Source of the DNA: Chrysoperla carnea | Lineage: Eukaryota > Arthropoda > Insecta > Neuroptera > Chrysopidae | Direction of reading: 5' to 3' | NCBI RefSeq assembly: GCF_905475395.1 | Contig: NC_058337.1 | Location: 102,976,368 to 103,040,367, forward strand | DNA: 64,000 nt | Shown here: positions 48,781-60,907 of the stretch, piece by piece | Numbering within the stretch: position 1 is the stretch's first letter | Layout of the letters: each line of letters starts with the position of its first letter | Notes under the pieces: generated by a model | What the model saw: only the letters and a program-made list of their open reading frames with translations | Told to the model about the DNA's origin: nothing | Databases searched by the model: none | Position numbers and translations under genes: made by a program

Positions 48781-51700
48781 TTATTACATAAATGATGAAA
48801 TAATTGTGTGAAAACTCAAATTAACAATGTAATGAGAAAATATAGAAGTTATAAATATTTCCACGTACTGAAATGTCAAATTTTCATAAAAATTCTACCT
48901 GGATAAAAGTGCCAAATTTACTTGCTACCATTTATGTCTGCATTTATTCATTATGTTAGCCCTTAACTAGTATCGTACGGATCTAATTTTTGTTATGATC
49001 AATTATTAACTCTCACGTCTATATATAAAATAAACGAAAAATATAATAAAAAGATAACGGATTATATATGCCAAAAATTTGAGATTATATCCCGTTTAAT
49101 ATTGTTTAATATCGGATCTGCCGTGTATTAACATTATTATTAAAGTACAATGTAAGTTGGTTTAATTTTTCCAAATCTTTTGGATACCGGATGTGAACGA
49201 TACACAATTACCTTTATTCATTCGTATATCTAGAAAAATTCTTTCTTAGACCCTTTTTAAAATAAAATTCTTGCAACTTTATATAAAGCACATCGACAAG
49301 CGTCCCAAACGTTAAAAAATAATTGTAGAGCAAATAGTATTACGATAAAACATTTGTTATTTGCTTATTTGACGAAAGAAATCCTCCGAATCTTAAATTA
49401 AATAAATACCTCAAAAAAATTTGGAATAAAATCTTCTTACAAATTTAAAAATTCTAGTTTTGTCTAGAAAAATTGAAAAAAATTGCGCTTTTTTAACAAA
49501 AACTGTATAACCTTCGAATGGAACAATGGAATATGTATTACGAAATTTTTTTTAACCAAATATTCGAAAACAGGCGACAAACATATTTTTTATAAAAAAA
49601 AAAAAAAAGAAGAAAAATATCTTTTATAAAATGTTGTTTTCTTTTACTTTTTGTTACTTAAGGGTTGGCATCCAGTTCATATTTTGTTTTACAAAACATT
49701 TTAACTATAATTTTCCCATATTGAAATCAGGGTGCCCATCATTCAATATATAGACGTCGTGTGGCGTTAATACTCGATCTTTTTGTTATTGCGGTGCACT
49801 CCAAACGGTCATAGGTCAAAATATTCTCATGTAATTTAAATATATCACGAGTCCCAATGGAGACCGGATGTTAGGATGCTTCAAAGCGACATACTTGAAT
49901 CATATTTAACCAAAAGCTATAAAAACCTGTTTTTTTTTACTGTAGGATTCCACGAGGGAAAGCGATATTTTCCGAGAGTTGAGTCTCTTTTGCAAATTTT
50001 GACATAAAAAAAGATAAACTTACACTAATTAATATGATTTAAATATATTGTGCCTTATCTATCAAAACAGACTTGATTAGACTAAAATTAGACTAATATG
50101 AACATGTAAATAAAATATAGTAAACATGTGTAAACAAGATACGGCATATTTTAATAAAAGTGAATATGTTTTTGGCATAAATTTAAATATTATTGATATT
50201 ATTTAAATTTTATTATGCATAAGTGGTTATGCCGGTTATAATATATGGAACATGCATACTATTAATTGTATGTTAACCTTAACCCTTTTTTTTTTAATGT
50301 TAAGTTATTTAAAAAAATAATGTCAGAAAAAACTCACCTGAATATTGTATTAAAATTTGATAAAAATTAAAATTAAATCATAAATAAATCACAGAACGTA
50401 ATATAATGTAATCGAAATGTAACAAGATAAGAAAAAACGACAAGCAAATACTTAAATGCAACGAACTACGAACGCGCACAACAATATCAAATGTTTATGT
50501 GGAATAAATTTTTAAAATTACAAAAAAAAAAAATTATTATATAAATAAATAAATAAATTCAATACTAGGTACAAATTAAATTGATTGACCTTACAATCAA
50601 ATTGATTTGATTATTGAATTGTATTCACAAATAATATTATGTAAATACAACAGTCAAATCCACACATTTATCTCCTGTAACTTTACTTTGGTTAGAACAC
50701 AGAACTTTTTAACACATAACACCTTCATATGGGTATTACCTCCGTTACAACCAATCATAAATGCAGATGTCTATGTTCAATGTGTGGCGTGATTACTACG
50801 TCATCATTATTGTATCGAATACATACTGCTTTTCATAGATCAATATTGTCGCACAATCCAACTAAAAAATTTTATTTTATTTATTTATTTTTTTTAATAT
50901 TTATTTCTTTATTTAGGATTTTATTAATCATTTATTATTTTTTACTTTAGATATTATATTTTATTTATTTTATCTTTTTTATCATTTAATTTATTTTTAA
51001 TGTTGCAAGTAGTATTTTTTTTAAATTACATCGATCAAACAAACATACGAATGATGGCAGCACATATAATGTATAAATGACGTTTTGTATTACAGAGCTC
51101 TACATGTACCACTTGTTGTGTGTTTATTACAACTAAGGATAAGATTTTTATGATTCCAATAATTCTACATTTTAGCTCATCGAATTACACCAAAGAAATG
51201 TAGCACTAAAGAACAAATAAATTGATCCACGATTACAATCTTTGTTACAAAACACTTAAGCGTGATTATAGAACTGAGAAATGACAAAAATTCAAAATAT
51301 CGCTTAGTTTTCGAGATATTAATGCAAGCTTGAAAATACTCCTGGGAAGAGGGGGGAGAGTACGATAACTGCCACCATTTAATTAACAATTGATTCTTAT
51401 AAATTAAATTAAAATAAAACGAACATAAAGGATACAATAGGGAATATTAATGAAATTTAAATTTGGTTCAAATATTTTTCTTCCGTAACTTTAATGACTG
51501 GACATTTCAACTAAACCATTATTTTAGTAATTAATATCTTTTTAATTATTTGAAATTAATTAATAAAAGTACAAATTCAGTGAGGGCATTTAAAAATTTC
51601 TAAAACGGAAATTCAAATTTTTATACGAACGTGACATCAAAGTACGGGCTTGTCAAATTTGTCGACATACTGTATGATATTAATTACTTACATTTTATAT

Positions 51701-52082
51701 GGTATTTCATTAAATTATACTATTCTACGGCTTTTTATTAAAAAACTTAATAATAACGAGTGTAAATTCTGTGTTGTAAATTCATTTTTTTAAAGTGTAA
51801 ATTATACATTGAACTGTCAAAAATTGACAGATCACGTACTTTACGTCATCAACAGAAAGCGCCAAAAAACTGCGTTTAAATATCTCAAAATTATAATGTA
51901 TTTTAAATATGTTTTTACACTTAAATACAGCATTTTTAAGCAATATTTATATTTTTTACTTTGTTATAACGGTGAAAACAATGAATTAAAAATATAAAAA
52001 AAATACATGAATATTCCCTATTGAGTTGATGACTCATATCGAATTTGCCACATTATCCATAAAAATGTTTTGATTGATTGAT

Positions 52083-52395
52083 AATACCATAAAAAAATTT
52101 AAAAGTTAAATTAAAATTGATTAAAAGATGAAGAAGTTATCAGAATTCAAAGATTGTTGCTCATCTCTTTCTTGCAGAATGTAAACTCTATGGCGATACT
52201 CAACAATGACGTCACTTTTAAAGTAACTTTCTATTGCTTAATAAAGAGTTTCATAAACCAACTTCACTTTCTTATTCGTACATAAAAAATTATTCAACTG
52301 AAGTGATAAAAAGAATTTAATCATCATCAGTTTCCGAGATATTGATTCTTATAAATTTAATTAAAATAAAACGAAAATAAAGGATATAATTTTTT
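52083..52395 (+). repeat. dispersed repeat, copy 2, near Nprl3
   Basis: It shares block order with 46,410-46,720. Its tail (GATTCTTATAAATTTAATTA, AAATAAAACGAA.ATAAAGGATA.AAT) also appears at 51,389-51,440, so the family has at least three fragments here. It lies only 230 bp upstream of the Nprl3 start codon and could overlap the promoter. Confidence 0.6.
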
Positions 52396-52622
52396 GAGTT
52401 TGATTTCCGATTTATTGAAATTTGTATTTTCTTCAATCGTGAAAAAAAAGATTTGGTTTGGAAAATAATAATCGTCTTTTATTAAAGCATAAAAATCTTT
52501 CCCCTATGCGTAACATATGTGTAAATGAAAGGAATGTGCTTCCAGAAAATGCAAATACTAAATAAAAGAAACTAATTTACAAGTAAAATTAGAATGACAG
52601 ATAAATAACAATAGAAAAAAGA

Positions 52623-53702
52623 ATGGAAGTAAATCCATTAAGTATAATATTAGTAAAATCAGATAGTAAAGGTGATCGTTTACTATTTCGTTATCCATAT
52701 CGTACAACAGAAAATACAGAACCATTAGATCGAAAACGTCGAAATCCGTATGCGTTAACAAACACCGAAGATTTACTACAATCTCCACCACCTCCAATCT
52801 CAAACATTTATAAAGGTAATTATTTAACTGGATTCTCTGATGAAGTACTATCAACACTCTTTGCTGTTAAACCAGAATTATGTAATCGAAAATTTGAATT
52901 AAAAGTGAACGATGTACGATTTGTTGGACATCCTACATTATTAACACCATCAAATGATACCGATACTAAACGACAAGATGGTCTTTTAATACATATTGTG
53001 TTTGCACTGCGAGCGTTAGCTAGTCATTCAATTGTAAAATGTTATTATGAGTTAAGTAAATTATTAGGAACAGCGTTAAAACATGAGGAACACCGTTGTG
53101 GATATGTATCTGATCAAAATCGTTTAATGGCTGGAACCCATGATGATGGCACGACCGTTACAAATAGTACACCATTTGATTTAATACTGACAAGATCATC
53201 TTTAGCAGCGAATTTAAAACAAGTATATGAAGATTTATATTCGAATGGACTGATTAAAATTCAGATAAATGGTTGGATACCAATACATTATTGTTTACCA
53301 CAAAAAGTACATAATAAGCTAATCAATAATAAAATATTAATTGAACCATTAAATATTGATAAAGTATTGAATCGATTACGTCCATATCATGGTTTATTGC
53401 TATTAGAATCGCAAACTCAATTGATTGATTTAATATCATTGGATGGATCTCCAACGTTGATGCGTTTGTTAAAAATGTATAGTCCATTGAAGTCTTTACA
53501 AACATTGGCTGCAGATGCTGATTTAACGTTGTCCCATGTCTATGAGCTGACTGGTCATTTGGTTTATTGGGCGAAAGCAACGATTATTTATCCGCTGTGC
53601 GCAACAAATAAATATGTAATTGCACAAAATGCTCCTATACATTTAAATTCACCATTGGTTGATGCATTTTATGATTCTTTTCCGGATAAACATTTATTAG
53701 AA
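52623..53702 (+). CDS. Nprl3: Nprl3 coding exon 1
   Basis: It encodes residues 1-360, the longin-like and following helical part. The donor is GAA|gtaggt. Reading through the donor gives a 24-codon extension ending at 53,774 (GFMDFYFKSVV...), which is not conserved. An intron-retaining mRNA would therefore encode a 383-aa protein lacking the C-terminal domain. Confidence 0.92.
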
Positions 53703-56700
53703 GTAGGTTTTATGGATTTTTATTTTAAATCGGTGGTGGATTTACACCTGGAAAGGATAAATGTAAAAGTATAGTACGAAATGATTTTTATTTAGTGCCT
53801 CTATCGTTTATTTGTTCAAGAATAACCGATCAGAAAGCTACTTTTATTTGAACCAGGCCTGTAGATTAATTTTTTTAGAGTAATTATGGCCTGGCATATG
53901 CAAAATTCGATTAATTATTAAACGTGTAGTTTCTGAGATGTCGCCTAAAATCGTAATCGAATCCGGTCGATATTCGGATGTAATTTTAGTCGATATTTCA
54001 TAAAATTGTCTTTTCACATAGGATTTTAAGCGATATCTCAAAAAATAACCCAATTATTATATAAATCCGATTTATGTATTTTTTGTTCAACATTGCCCTA
54101 TAAACCAAGTTCCACCACAGAATGAATCAGTTGGATCTGAAAAAAATTATTATTTAAACTGTAAAAGATAGAAAAAGAAAATTTTAAGGACAAAAATCTT
54201 GTTTTTTTTTTAAATTAACAACTTTTGTCGGAAACTTATCAAACGAAATCCATAATAGAATCATTAGTCCGCGGGACAGCACCCTTTTTGTTAAATTTGA
54301 AACTTCGTGAATGGCTTCCTTTTGACGAGTCTACCAAACTTTCCACGACTTTTTCAAAAGTACTTGAGTTTACAAATGACCTTGATAAGGTCATATTTAA
54401 GCTATCAGTTTGAAAAAACGCTACAGGGAAAAATTCAGATTCTATGACAACTTGATAACATTAATAATTATTAAACAATAAAATATTTTGTCCGACAAAA
54501 ATACTGCACTGATAAGTTTGTCTACCACCAAGAATATGCCGTACTTTTGTTTTTCAATACATACGTAGTTCACTTTTGCTGAATTTTTTAATAATTATTA
54601 ATGTTATTAAGTGGTCATAGTGTCCGACAAATTCCCTGCTTCGTTTTTTCAGACCGATAGCTTAAATACGACGTTAACATGCAAATTTAAAAACGCAGCA
54701 CTTCGAAATAGTCAAAGAGAAAAAGTTTGAAGACTCGCTAAAAGGAAGTCACTCACGAAGTTTCAAGAATGTATTGATCATTTAACAAAAAGGATGCTGT
54801 CCTGCGGACTCTGTAGGTAAATTGTAATTGTATGAACATTCTTAATAATTAATATTACCAATTCAGCAAGTGCAAGGTATCTAAACAGTTATCTTTGTTA
54901 GCAGTTTCACTTGTTTCTTTTTATTTTGAACAGAATGTATTGAATAAATTAAATTAATATGATAATAATAATTCTTCTCTAAGTTTTTATTATGACTAGA
55001 TATTACATTATGATTTTGCAAAATTACTTTTCGAAAATATTTTTATCCATTACAAACAACTTTAAATTAATAATAATAAAAATGACTCAAGTTTTATAAT
55101 GAAAATTATGATTTAGCAAAAATTAATTTTTTGTAAAAACAAATAATATTATCAGCAAAATACATTTTGTTATTCTAATTCAAATTAAAATAGAAAAACT
55201 TTTATCACGATTTCCTTATGAAAAGCTGTATTCAATAGTGTAAACACACTTCTAAAGTTTGATTTTTTTTTAAATTAAAAATATAATTTTTACAGTAATA
55301 TAATAATGAAAGAAAATTCCATCGTTCGTAAATCCACCATCGATTTATTTAAATTAATATTAAAAATTAAATAATTGATGAATAATTGTAGGTAATAAGC
55401 GAATTTTCTTTACCAACATCATTATCGCATAAAACAAATCCATTCGCTCAACAATCGCAATTGGTCCAGATGATGGTTTGGATGCTACAGCATCATTTAC
55501 TTACACAATTACATACATATATCTTATTTTTACCACCAACGGCCACAACACCAACAATAGAACAACAATTAAGTTATACTGATGATCATAGTTTTAGGTA
55601 AAAAATTCAATTCCTGCCGAAAATGGAACGTATTATTGAGTTCATGTAAAACTGCCCAACAACTAAACGAAGCGAAATAATTTAATTTGCCAAGTCTAGC
55701 ATTATTTTTTCATAAGCATTGCATAGTAAATAAATATAGGCAAAATTCCCAATAAACTCAAGAAAACTGTTCTTGGTATATTTTTTACGAAACTGTAATT
55801 TACAATTTAACAATAATTGTTTATAGATGCAGTTAATCAGGGCTATTAGATAATGAACATTTTTCACCGGATTGTGTCACACAGGATCTTAAAACTTCTG
55901 TTTAGAATTTTATGCTTAATACTATATTGCTCTTCAAAGTCAATTGTTACAGAGCCCCCCCCCCACTCCATATTTAATAATTAATCTCTTGAAATCAGAA
56001 TTAATTGGCAGCTTTCAGAGTACATTGCGCAAGGCTTAGACGTTGCGCAAACTCTATATTTAAAATTTCTGCTTACATTTAATTTTTCAAACTTTGGAGA
56101 CATGTATATGTTAAAATTTGCTAGACTATAAATTGTAATTTCAAAAAAGGGCATTGATCTTTTACAATAACAAAAAAATTTACAATTTTTTTTCTAGCCC
56201 AAAAAAATATGGTAAAAATATCGAATTACAACAACAAATAAGTACTCGATCAACGGTACCATCTAGAACTGAATCAGAATCAGGTACATCAACAATATCC
56301 GATGATTTATTTATTGATTCATCATCAATTCATTTTAATAATAACAATAATGATGATGATTTATCACAACATAATGATAAACATGATAAACATGAACATA
56401 AGCATAAACAACATAATTATCAACAACATAATATCGATGATGATGAACATAATAATTTGATTGATGATTCTACTTCAACATCTTCATCATTCCATGAACA
56501 GTTGTTAGATTTTAAAGAACATGAACGTCATGCTATATTTAAAGTAAGTTTGTGTTTGGTTATATATGATCTGGTTATACGCAATGAGTATAAGGTAAAG
56601 GAGAAGTTCGCGTATACATTCACGAATTCTGTCTGGTATTTGGATCCTGTAAATACTACTGTATTTACAACAGAATCAGTACATGTCTTCACCATATTAT

Positions 56701-57478
56701 TACACAGAGCAGAGTGGTGCAGTGAGAGCTTGGAACAGAAAAAATTATGGGGGTGAAGAACGTTTATGACTGGACACAATAACTAGAGGCGTTGAAACTC
56801 GTATACATACTCTTTTTTAATATTGCCAGTAATGAGAGCCTCTCCTCTATCTTATACTTTTTGGTTATACGCTAATGTTTTTTAAGTATAGTTGTTTTGT
56901 ACTTTTCGCACGGGAGTTCTTAACTTGAAGATAAGAGAAAATTTAGCTACTTTGCAGTGAAGAGCATCATTATGTTGTCCTGTTTAAAAATAAAAACTCT
57001 TTAAAAGTAATTAATCCTTTGCATTAAAACATTTCCAGCGTTTTAAAGCAAAGCTCATTATTTTCCCAATGTTCATTTCCGCCACTTCTTCCAAACCATT
57101 TAAAAATCCTTGACTTAAAGTTTGAGAACGGCGGTTTTCTCGTATCCTTTTCTCAAATGATAACTTCTCCAGGGATTGCGACGAGGCAAATCAATACTAA
57201 GTGAATAAATAAAAACTATACGATGATAGCGTGGTAAAAAAAAGCTAATTTTGATAATTAATTTTTATCTTAAACAGATTCCAGCATCAAATAATAGTGA
57301 AGATTTAGCTTTACTGGCTAAGTTATGCCGTAAAGGTTACTTTCGTGGCGAACATCATTTAGAAGAGATAATGTATTTAGAAAATTTACGTCGTAGTCAA
57401 TTGTTACAATTACTGGATAAATTTCGTGATATATTAATTACGTATGAAACTGAAGATCCAGCTATTTCTATGTACTAA
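52623..57478 (+). CDS. Nprl3: Nprl3, GATOR1 complex subunit (4 coding exons, 610 aa)
   Basis: NPRL3 forms the GATOR1 complex with NPRL2 and DEPDC5. GATOR1 stimulates GTP hydrolysis by RagA/B-type GTPases at the lysosome and so turns TORC1 down when amino acids are low. Coding exons are 52,623-53,702, 55,392-55,597, 56,198-56,543 and 57,278-57,478. All introns are GT-AG; the phases join HLLE to VISEFSLP, SF(S) to PKKYGK, and HAIFK to IPASNN. The N-terminal longin-like region shows GDRLLFRYPYR (17-27), FELKVNDVRFVGHPTLL (91-107) and ALKHEEHRCGY (151-161). RPYHGLLLLES (253-263) and HLVYWAKATIIYPLC (312-326) are family blocks. Exon 2 has the LVQMMVWMLQHHLLTQLHTY-type block, and the end has FRGEHHLEEIM and RRSQLLQLLDKFR. 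Length is close to the human protein (about 570 aa); the excess is a D/H/N/Q-rich linker in exon 3. The start ATG precedes the conserved PLSIILV strand. Confidence 0.93.
54265..54815. mobile_element. 550-bp foldback element in Nprl3 intron 1
   Basis: The two halves are inverted copies. AGTCCGCGGGACAGCA..CTTTTTGTTAAAT at 54,269 faces the complement at about 54,785-54,812. GAAACTTCGTGA.TG.CTTCCTTTT and TATTTAAGCTATC also pair. An inner pair, 54,442-54,476 and 54,587-54,620, is nearly exact (AACATTAATAATTATTAAA). The 62-codon frame at 54,225-54,413 lies on the left arm and is not a gene. It is fully intronic. Confidence 0.7.
55392..55597 (+). CDS. Nprl3: Nprl3 coding exon 2
   Basis: It was too short for an open-frame scan to show. 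It reads VISEFSLPTSLSHKTNPFAQ, then QSQLVQMMVWMLQHHLLTQL and HTYILFLPPT, between acceptor ttgtag and donor AG|gtaaaa. The VWMLQ..LL.QLHTY block is characteristic of NPRL3. Phase 0 in, phase 2 out. Confidence 0.92.
56198..56543 (+). CDS. Nprl3: Nprl3 coding exon 3, low-complexity linker
   Basis: The acceptor is tttctag and the donor AAA|gtaagt. It encodes a serine/threonine-rich stretch, then a D/H/K/N/Q-rich segment (DKHDKHEHKHKQHN and similar), then the conserved start of the C-terminal domain (DFKEHERHAIFK). The linker is poorly conserved in the family; the upstream in-frame ATG at 56,154 is intronic. Confidence 0.88.
57278..57478 (+). CDS. Nprl3: Nprl3 coding exon 4
   Basis: It starts after acceptor taaacag and reads IPASNNSEDLALLAKLCRKG, then YFRGEHHLEEIMYLENLRRS, ending ETEDPAISMY and TAA. 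The C-terminal HLEEIMY and RRSQLL blocks are highly conserved in NPRL3. Confidence 0.93.
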   Translation: MPASNNSEDLALLAKLCRKGYFRGEHHLEEIMYLENLRRSQLLQLLDKFRDILITYETEDPAISMY

Positions 57479-57492
57479 TTACTTTTTAAGTT

Positions 57493-57498
57493 AATAAA
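57493..57498 (+). terminator. poly(A) signal of Nprl3
   Basis: AATAAA lies 14 bases after the stop codon, followed by T-rich sequence. In such AT-rich DNA the hexamer is frequent, but the position fits a very short 3' untranslated region. Confidence 0.5.
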
Positions 57499-59352
57499 AT
57501 TTTTATTTTTATTTTAAAATATATTCGTTTTTCTCTTTATCAAAAAATATTTAACCTTGACCTTTTCGGGAACAAGATTTCCGTAAGAATATCCTTCAAA
57601 CAGAAATAGAAGGGGAAATTGTTTCAGCCAAACGGTTCGATCTTCTATTTAGAATACAACGGCATAAAATTTACATTCTGTATTCTATATCTATTTTCAA
57701 AAAAGCGCAGACTATAATCTCAAAAACGGGAAAGATTAAGGCAGAGGGTACAAATTGTAGCGCAGCTTGATGGGGTAACATATGAAAATAAATTAAGCTT
57801 TAATATATTTAATAACATAAATTGTTATATGTATTTTTTTATTTTAAATAATATAATTACAAGTTTTTTTATTTTCATATATAAATTACTAATAAAATGG
57901 CAAGTATTTGTATTTATTTATTTAATTATTTTATTATTAACATCAAATAGAAATTTTTATTTAACAATTAATTATTTAATTAATTAATTTAATATAAATA
58001 TAAAATAATGTGTGATGTATGTGCGTTTATTTTATATTAATAGTTGAATTTTTTATTGATTGATGGCAAGACAAGAAAATCAATTGAATCAATTTATTAA
58101 TCTATTTTAATATAAAATATAATAAACCTGTTAAAATATAATATATTTATAAATAAATTAATTGATTTAAATCATTTATAAATATATTTGAATTTAAATT
58201 AAACTAAAATATAATAAAATATTATTATGTAATAATTGAATTCACAGCCAACATATAAAATTATTAATTAAATTTATAATCAACACAAACTTTAATAATT
58301 AACACAAACAAAACAAACATTTAATTAATTATATTTAAAAATAAATAACATTTCAATTCAAAGAGAATATACAGATGAAGTTCGTTCAAATTTGTTAGAC
58401 ATGTCGTTTAACCAAATAAGCTATAATCAGACAATCTAATCTGAGTTGCGTCCAAATTTACAGTAAAACTGAACAATTATGTCCGGTACCCATGCGTGCC
58501 AAACGGAATGCCTAGTTTACTAGCCTTTGAGCTCAAAAATTGTGAGAAATTATTTAAAAAAGCAAATTTACTTATTGATATCATTTAAAAAACGACTCTT
58601 TACATCGACCGTTAGCAACACTTTTCTCAATAGAATCAACATGATGAGTTTCTCAATAAAATTTATCAGTCAACCAACTCTAAAGCGGATCTTGAAAGAT
58701 TATAGTTAAAATTATAATTTTGAATGCTACAGAATAAATTGTCAGATAATAGTCTAACAATAATTCTTAAAAACTTTATAAATGGTAATTGATTTTTTAA
58801 ATTCTTTCGAATAAAAGAGCGATATTTAACAAATCTAACTTTGACTGACACTAAAAATGGCGAACTCTGTAATAATAAATTTCCAATACTGTATGTTTTA
58901 GACCGCTGGTACCTTATAAAATAGAAAACATTTCGTTGAATGTAAATCTTTATAAGGAACAACAGGTCTGAAAGATTTAAATGTAATGATGAAGGATTTA
59001 AATGTACAAAGTGTTGACGTCATAGCCTGCGACTGCCAGAGAATACATATCAAAAGTTGTTGCAAGAATAAAATTATTTAAGATGTTTGTCTCCGTACAA
59101 TACTGTAAAAATATTTTGGACTACGTACAATGCAACCATTTCTCATAATAAATATTGTGTACCAAGTGATGTGTTAATATAGATATCTCTCTTCAACCAC
59201 TAATACTCTAACTATCAATAATTTTTTTTTTTTAAACTCAGAACAAATACATCAAAGTTTAGTAAGTTTCTTAAAAATATCATGAAGTTTGGTTTTTTTT
59301 TTAGAATTATCTCGAATCAGAGGGGTCAATCGACTTCAAATTTTTATGGTAA

Positions 59353-59943
59353 TCTATATATATAAAAAGAGAGTGTTTGTTTGTATGTCCCCGATTTTCC
59401 CTAAAACTAACCATTGACCTTCGGTAGGGGATTATGTCATTGGGTAGCCCTTAGGCTCCCATTGTGAATAAGGGAGTTTGGTGGGGGTGGAATTAAAAAT
59501 GATCTAGGAATTGATAGAAAATAGATTAAAAAATAGTTCTAATAGTACAATAGGCCCCACTGTCAATAGTACAATTTTCTAGAATTTTCTCGAACATTCT
59601 GGAATGTTCTATGGATTTCTATCGAATTTTCTAGAACTTTCTCGAATATTCTCGAATGTTGTATGGATTTTTATTGAATTTTATCAAAATTTTTCGAACA
59701 ATCTGGAATGTTCCATGGGTTTCTGTCGAATTTTCTCGAACATTCTGGAATGTTCCATGGGTTTCTATCGATCTTTCCCTTACTTTTCCGTACACACAGA
59801 GAGTGTAGACATAATATTGGGATCGGCCAAAAAAATCTTACTGTTCCGTACACACAGAGAGAATAAAAAAAAAAGTCTTTCATTTAACAATTTTGATATT
59901 TAAATGTGCAAAAACAACCCAGCGAAGCGGGTTTAACAGCTAG
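59353..59943 (+). mobile_element. Helitron carrying heat-shock-element-like arrays
   Basis: The 5' end TCTATATATATAAAAAGAGA follows an A. The 3' end has a short hairpin (AACCCAGCGAAGCGGGTT, 59,916-59,933) followed by AACAGCTAG and then T. These are standard Helitron termini: 5'-TC, 3' hairpin, CTRR and A/T insertion. At 591 bp it has no helicase and is non-autonomous. The interior holds a G-rich segment at 59,410-59,490, the repeated GAA/TTC arrays (59,577-59,755) and a duplicated TTCCGTACACACAGAGAG (about 59,785 and 59,843). Confidence 0.8.
59577..59755. promoter_or_regulatory. four arrays of contiguous GAA/TTC pentamers (heat-shock-element-like)
   Basis: GAA and TTC alternate at exact 5-bp steps. 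Array 1 starts at 59,577 with 7 units in a row to 59,609. Array 2 starts at 59,624 with 7 units to 59,656 and an eighth, TTG. Array 3 starts at 59,696 with 4 units, one imperfect. Array 4 starts at 59,728 with 6 units to 59,755. Three or more such units form the consensus binding site of heat-shock factor trimers. The arrays are embedded in diverged tandem copies of a 42-54-bp unit (GGAATGTTC.ATGG.TTTCT). Activity is not shown by sequence alone. Confidence 0.65.
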
Positions 59944-60730
59944 TTTTATTATAAGTATAAAAAAAATTTAGAATTTTCTGACACTATGCTCACAGCGAGA
60001 CAACAGCCTTAATTGATTATATCTTTCATGTTTATCAATTGATTATAATTTTTATTTCAGATCTTGCCATCTATTCTCGCACATGTGTATTCGATTCGGA
60101 AAAGCGGATTAACTGATATCAGATTTTCAGCTTCACATTCAAAAAATATTTTGGCGTTTAAAGTGGGAAAAATAATCATCGGAAACAGTCAGTATTTGTT
60201 GTGGATATTAACAGCTTTAACTCTATATTCTCTTTGATTAAAAATATATTATTTTATTATTTAATAATAATTATTAATTACATTATATTAAATATTATTA
60301 TTAAATAATAAATAATTTTATAGGATATTTCTACGCAAACAACATAAATAACTATTATATTATTTAACTTGTATAATATAAAATGATAGTTTTATTGTTG
60401 ATGACTGATGAATATTAAAATGATATATTGTATTTTGTGTGATAGGTTTCTTGTTTTTTTGTTTGCAGTCTTTAAACATTTAATTTCATATAAATTTTGT
60501 ATCAAAAACAAACAAAGTTAAAATACTTTATAAAAAATGGTTTTTGTGTATGTAAATCTATCTACTCTCTCATTTTATTTGAGATTCATTAATTTGTTCT
60601 ATGAAATGACTAATTTGGAATTATTTTACTATGAATTCAAAATAAAATTTATAGACCTAGGGCCAAACATAGTATTTGACAATCATTTCAAAATGGCTAA
60701 TTTGAGAGTCAGTTGTCAATGTTGTAACAG

Positions 60731-60907
60731 CTTTTCCTCCACGAAAATCTACATAGCCATGAATATTCTTTGAGGACAATATTCAATTATCTTATTTAAA
60801 ATATCGTCCTCAATGAATCAACTTAAAACTTGTTGTGCAGTAAACAATTTTTCAGGTTTCCTGAAAGAGAAGGCGTTGGCTATACAAATTTTCGTGGAGG
60901 AAAATTT
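60731..60907. repeat. foldback repeat
   Basis: TTTTCCTCCACGAAAATCTA at the left faces the complement of ATTTTCGTGGAGGAAAATTT at the right. Arms of about 38 bp extend through CATAGCC/GGCTATA. They are separated by about 100 bp. Probably a small MITE. Confidence 0.6.

Larger units (their letters stand above)
35727..52622. other. gene-free AT-rich interval upstream of Nprl3
   Basis: Apart from the repeats listed individually, I see nothing coding. Open frames are short, AT-rich, and carry no domain. Stretches without anything I can assign are about 36.9-38.3, 39.4-40.4, 42.9-43.6, 44.6-45.6, 46.9-48.4 and 48.8-52.0 kb. The last 100 bp probably include the promoter and 5' untranslated region of Nprl3, but no TATA box or initiator stands out from the AT background. 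Confidence 0.5.

Noticed and set aside
57780..58350. A highly A/T stretch considered as a possible replication origin or scaffold-attachment site.
   Set aside because: Base composition alone cannot support this in a genome that is AT-rich throughout.
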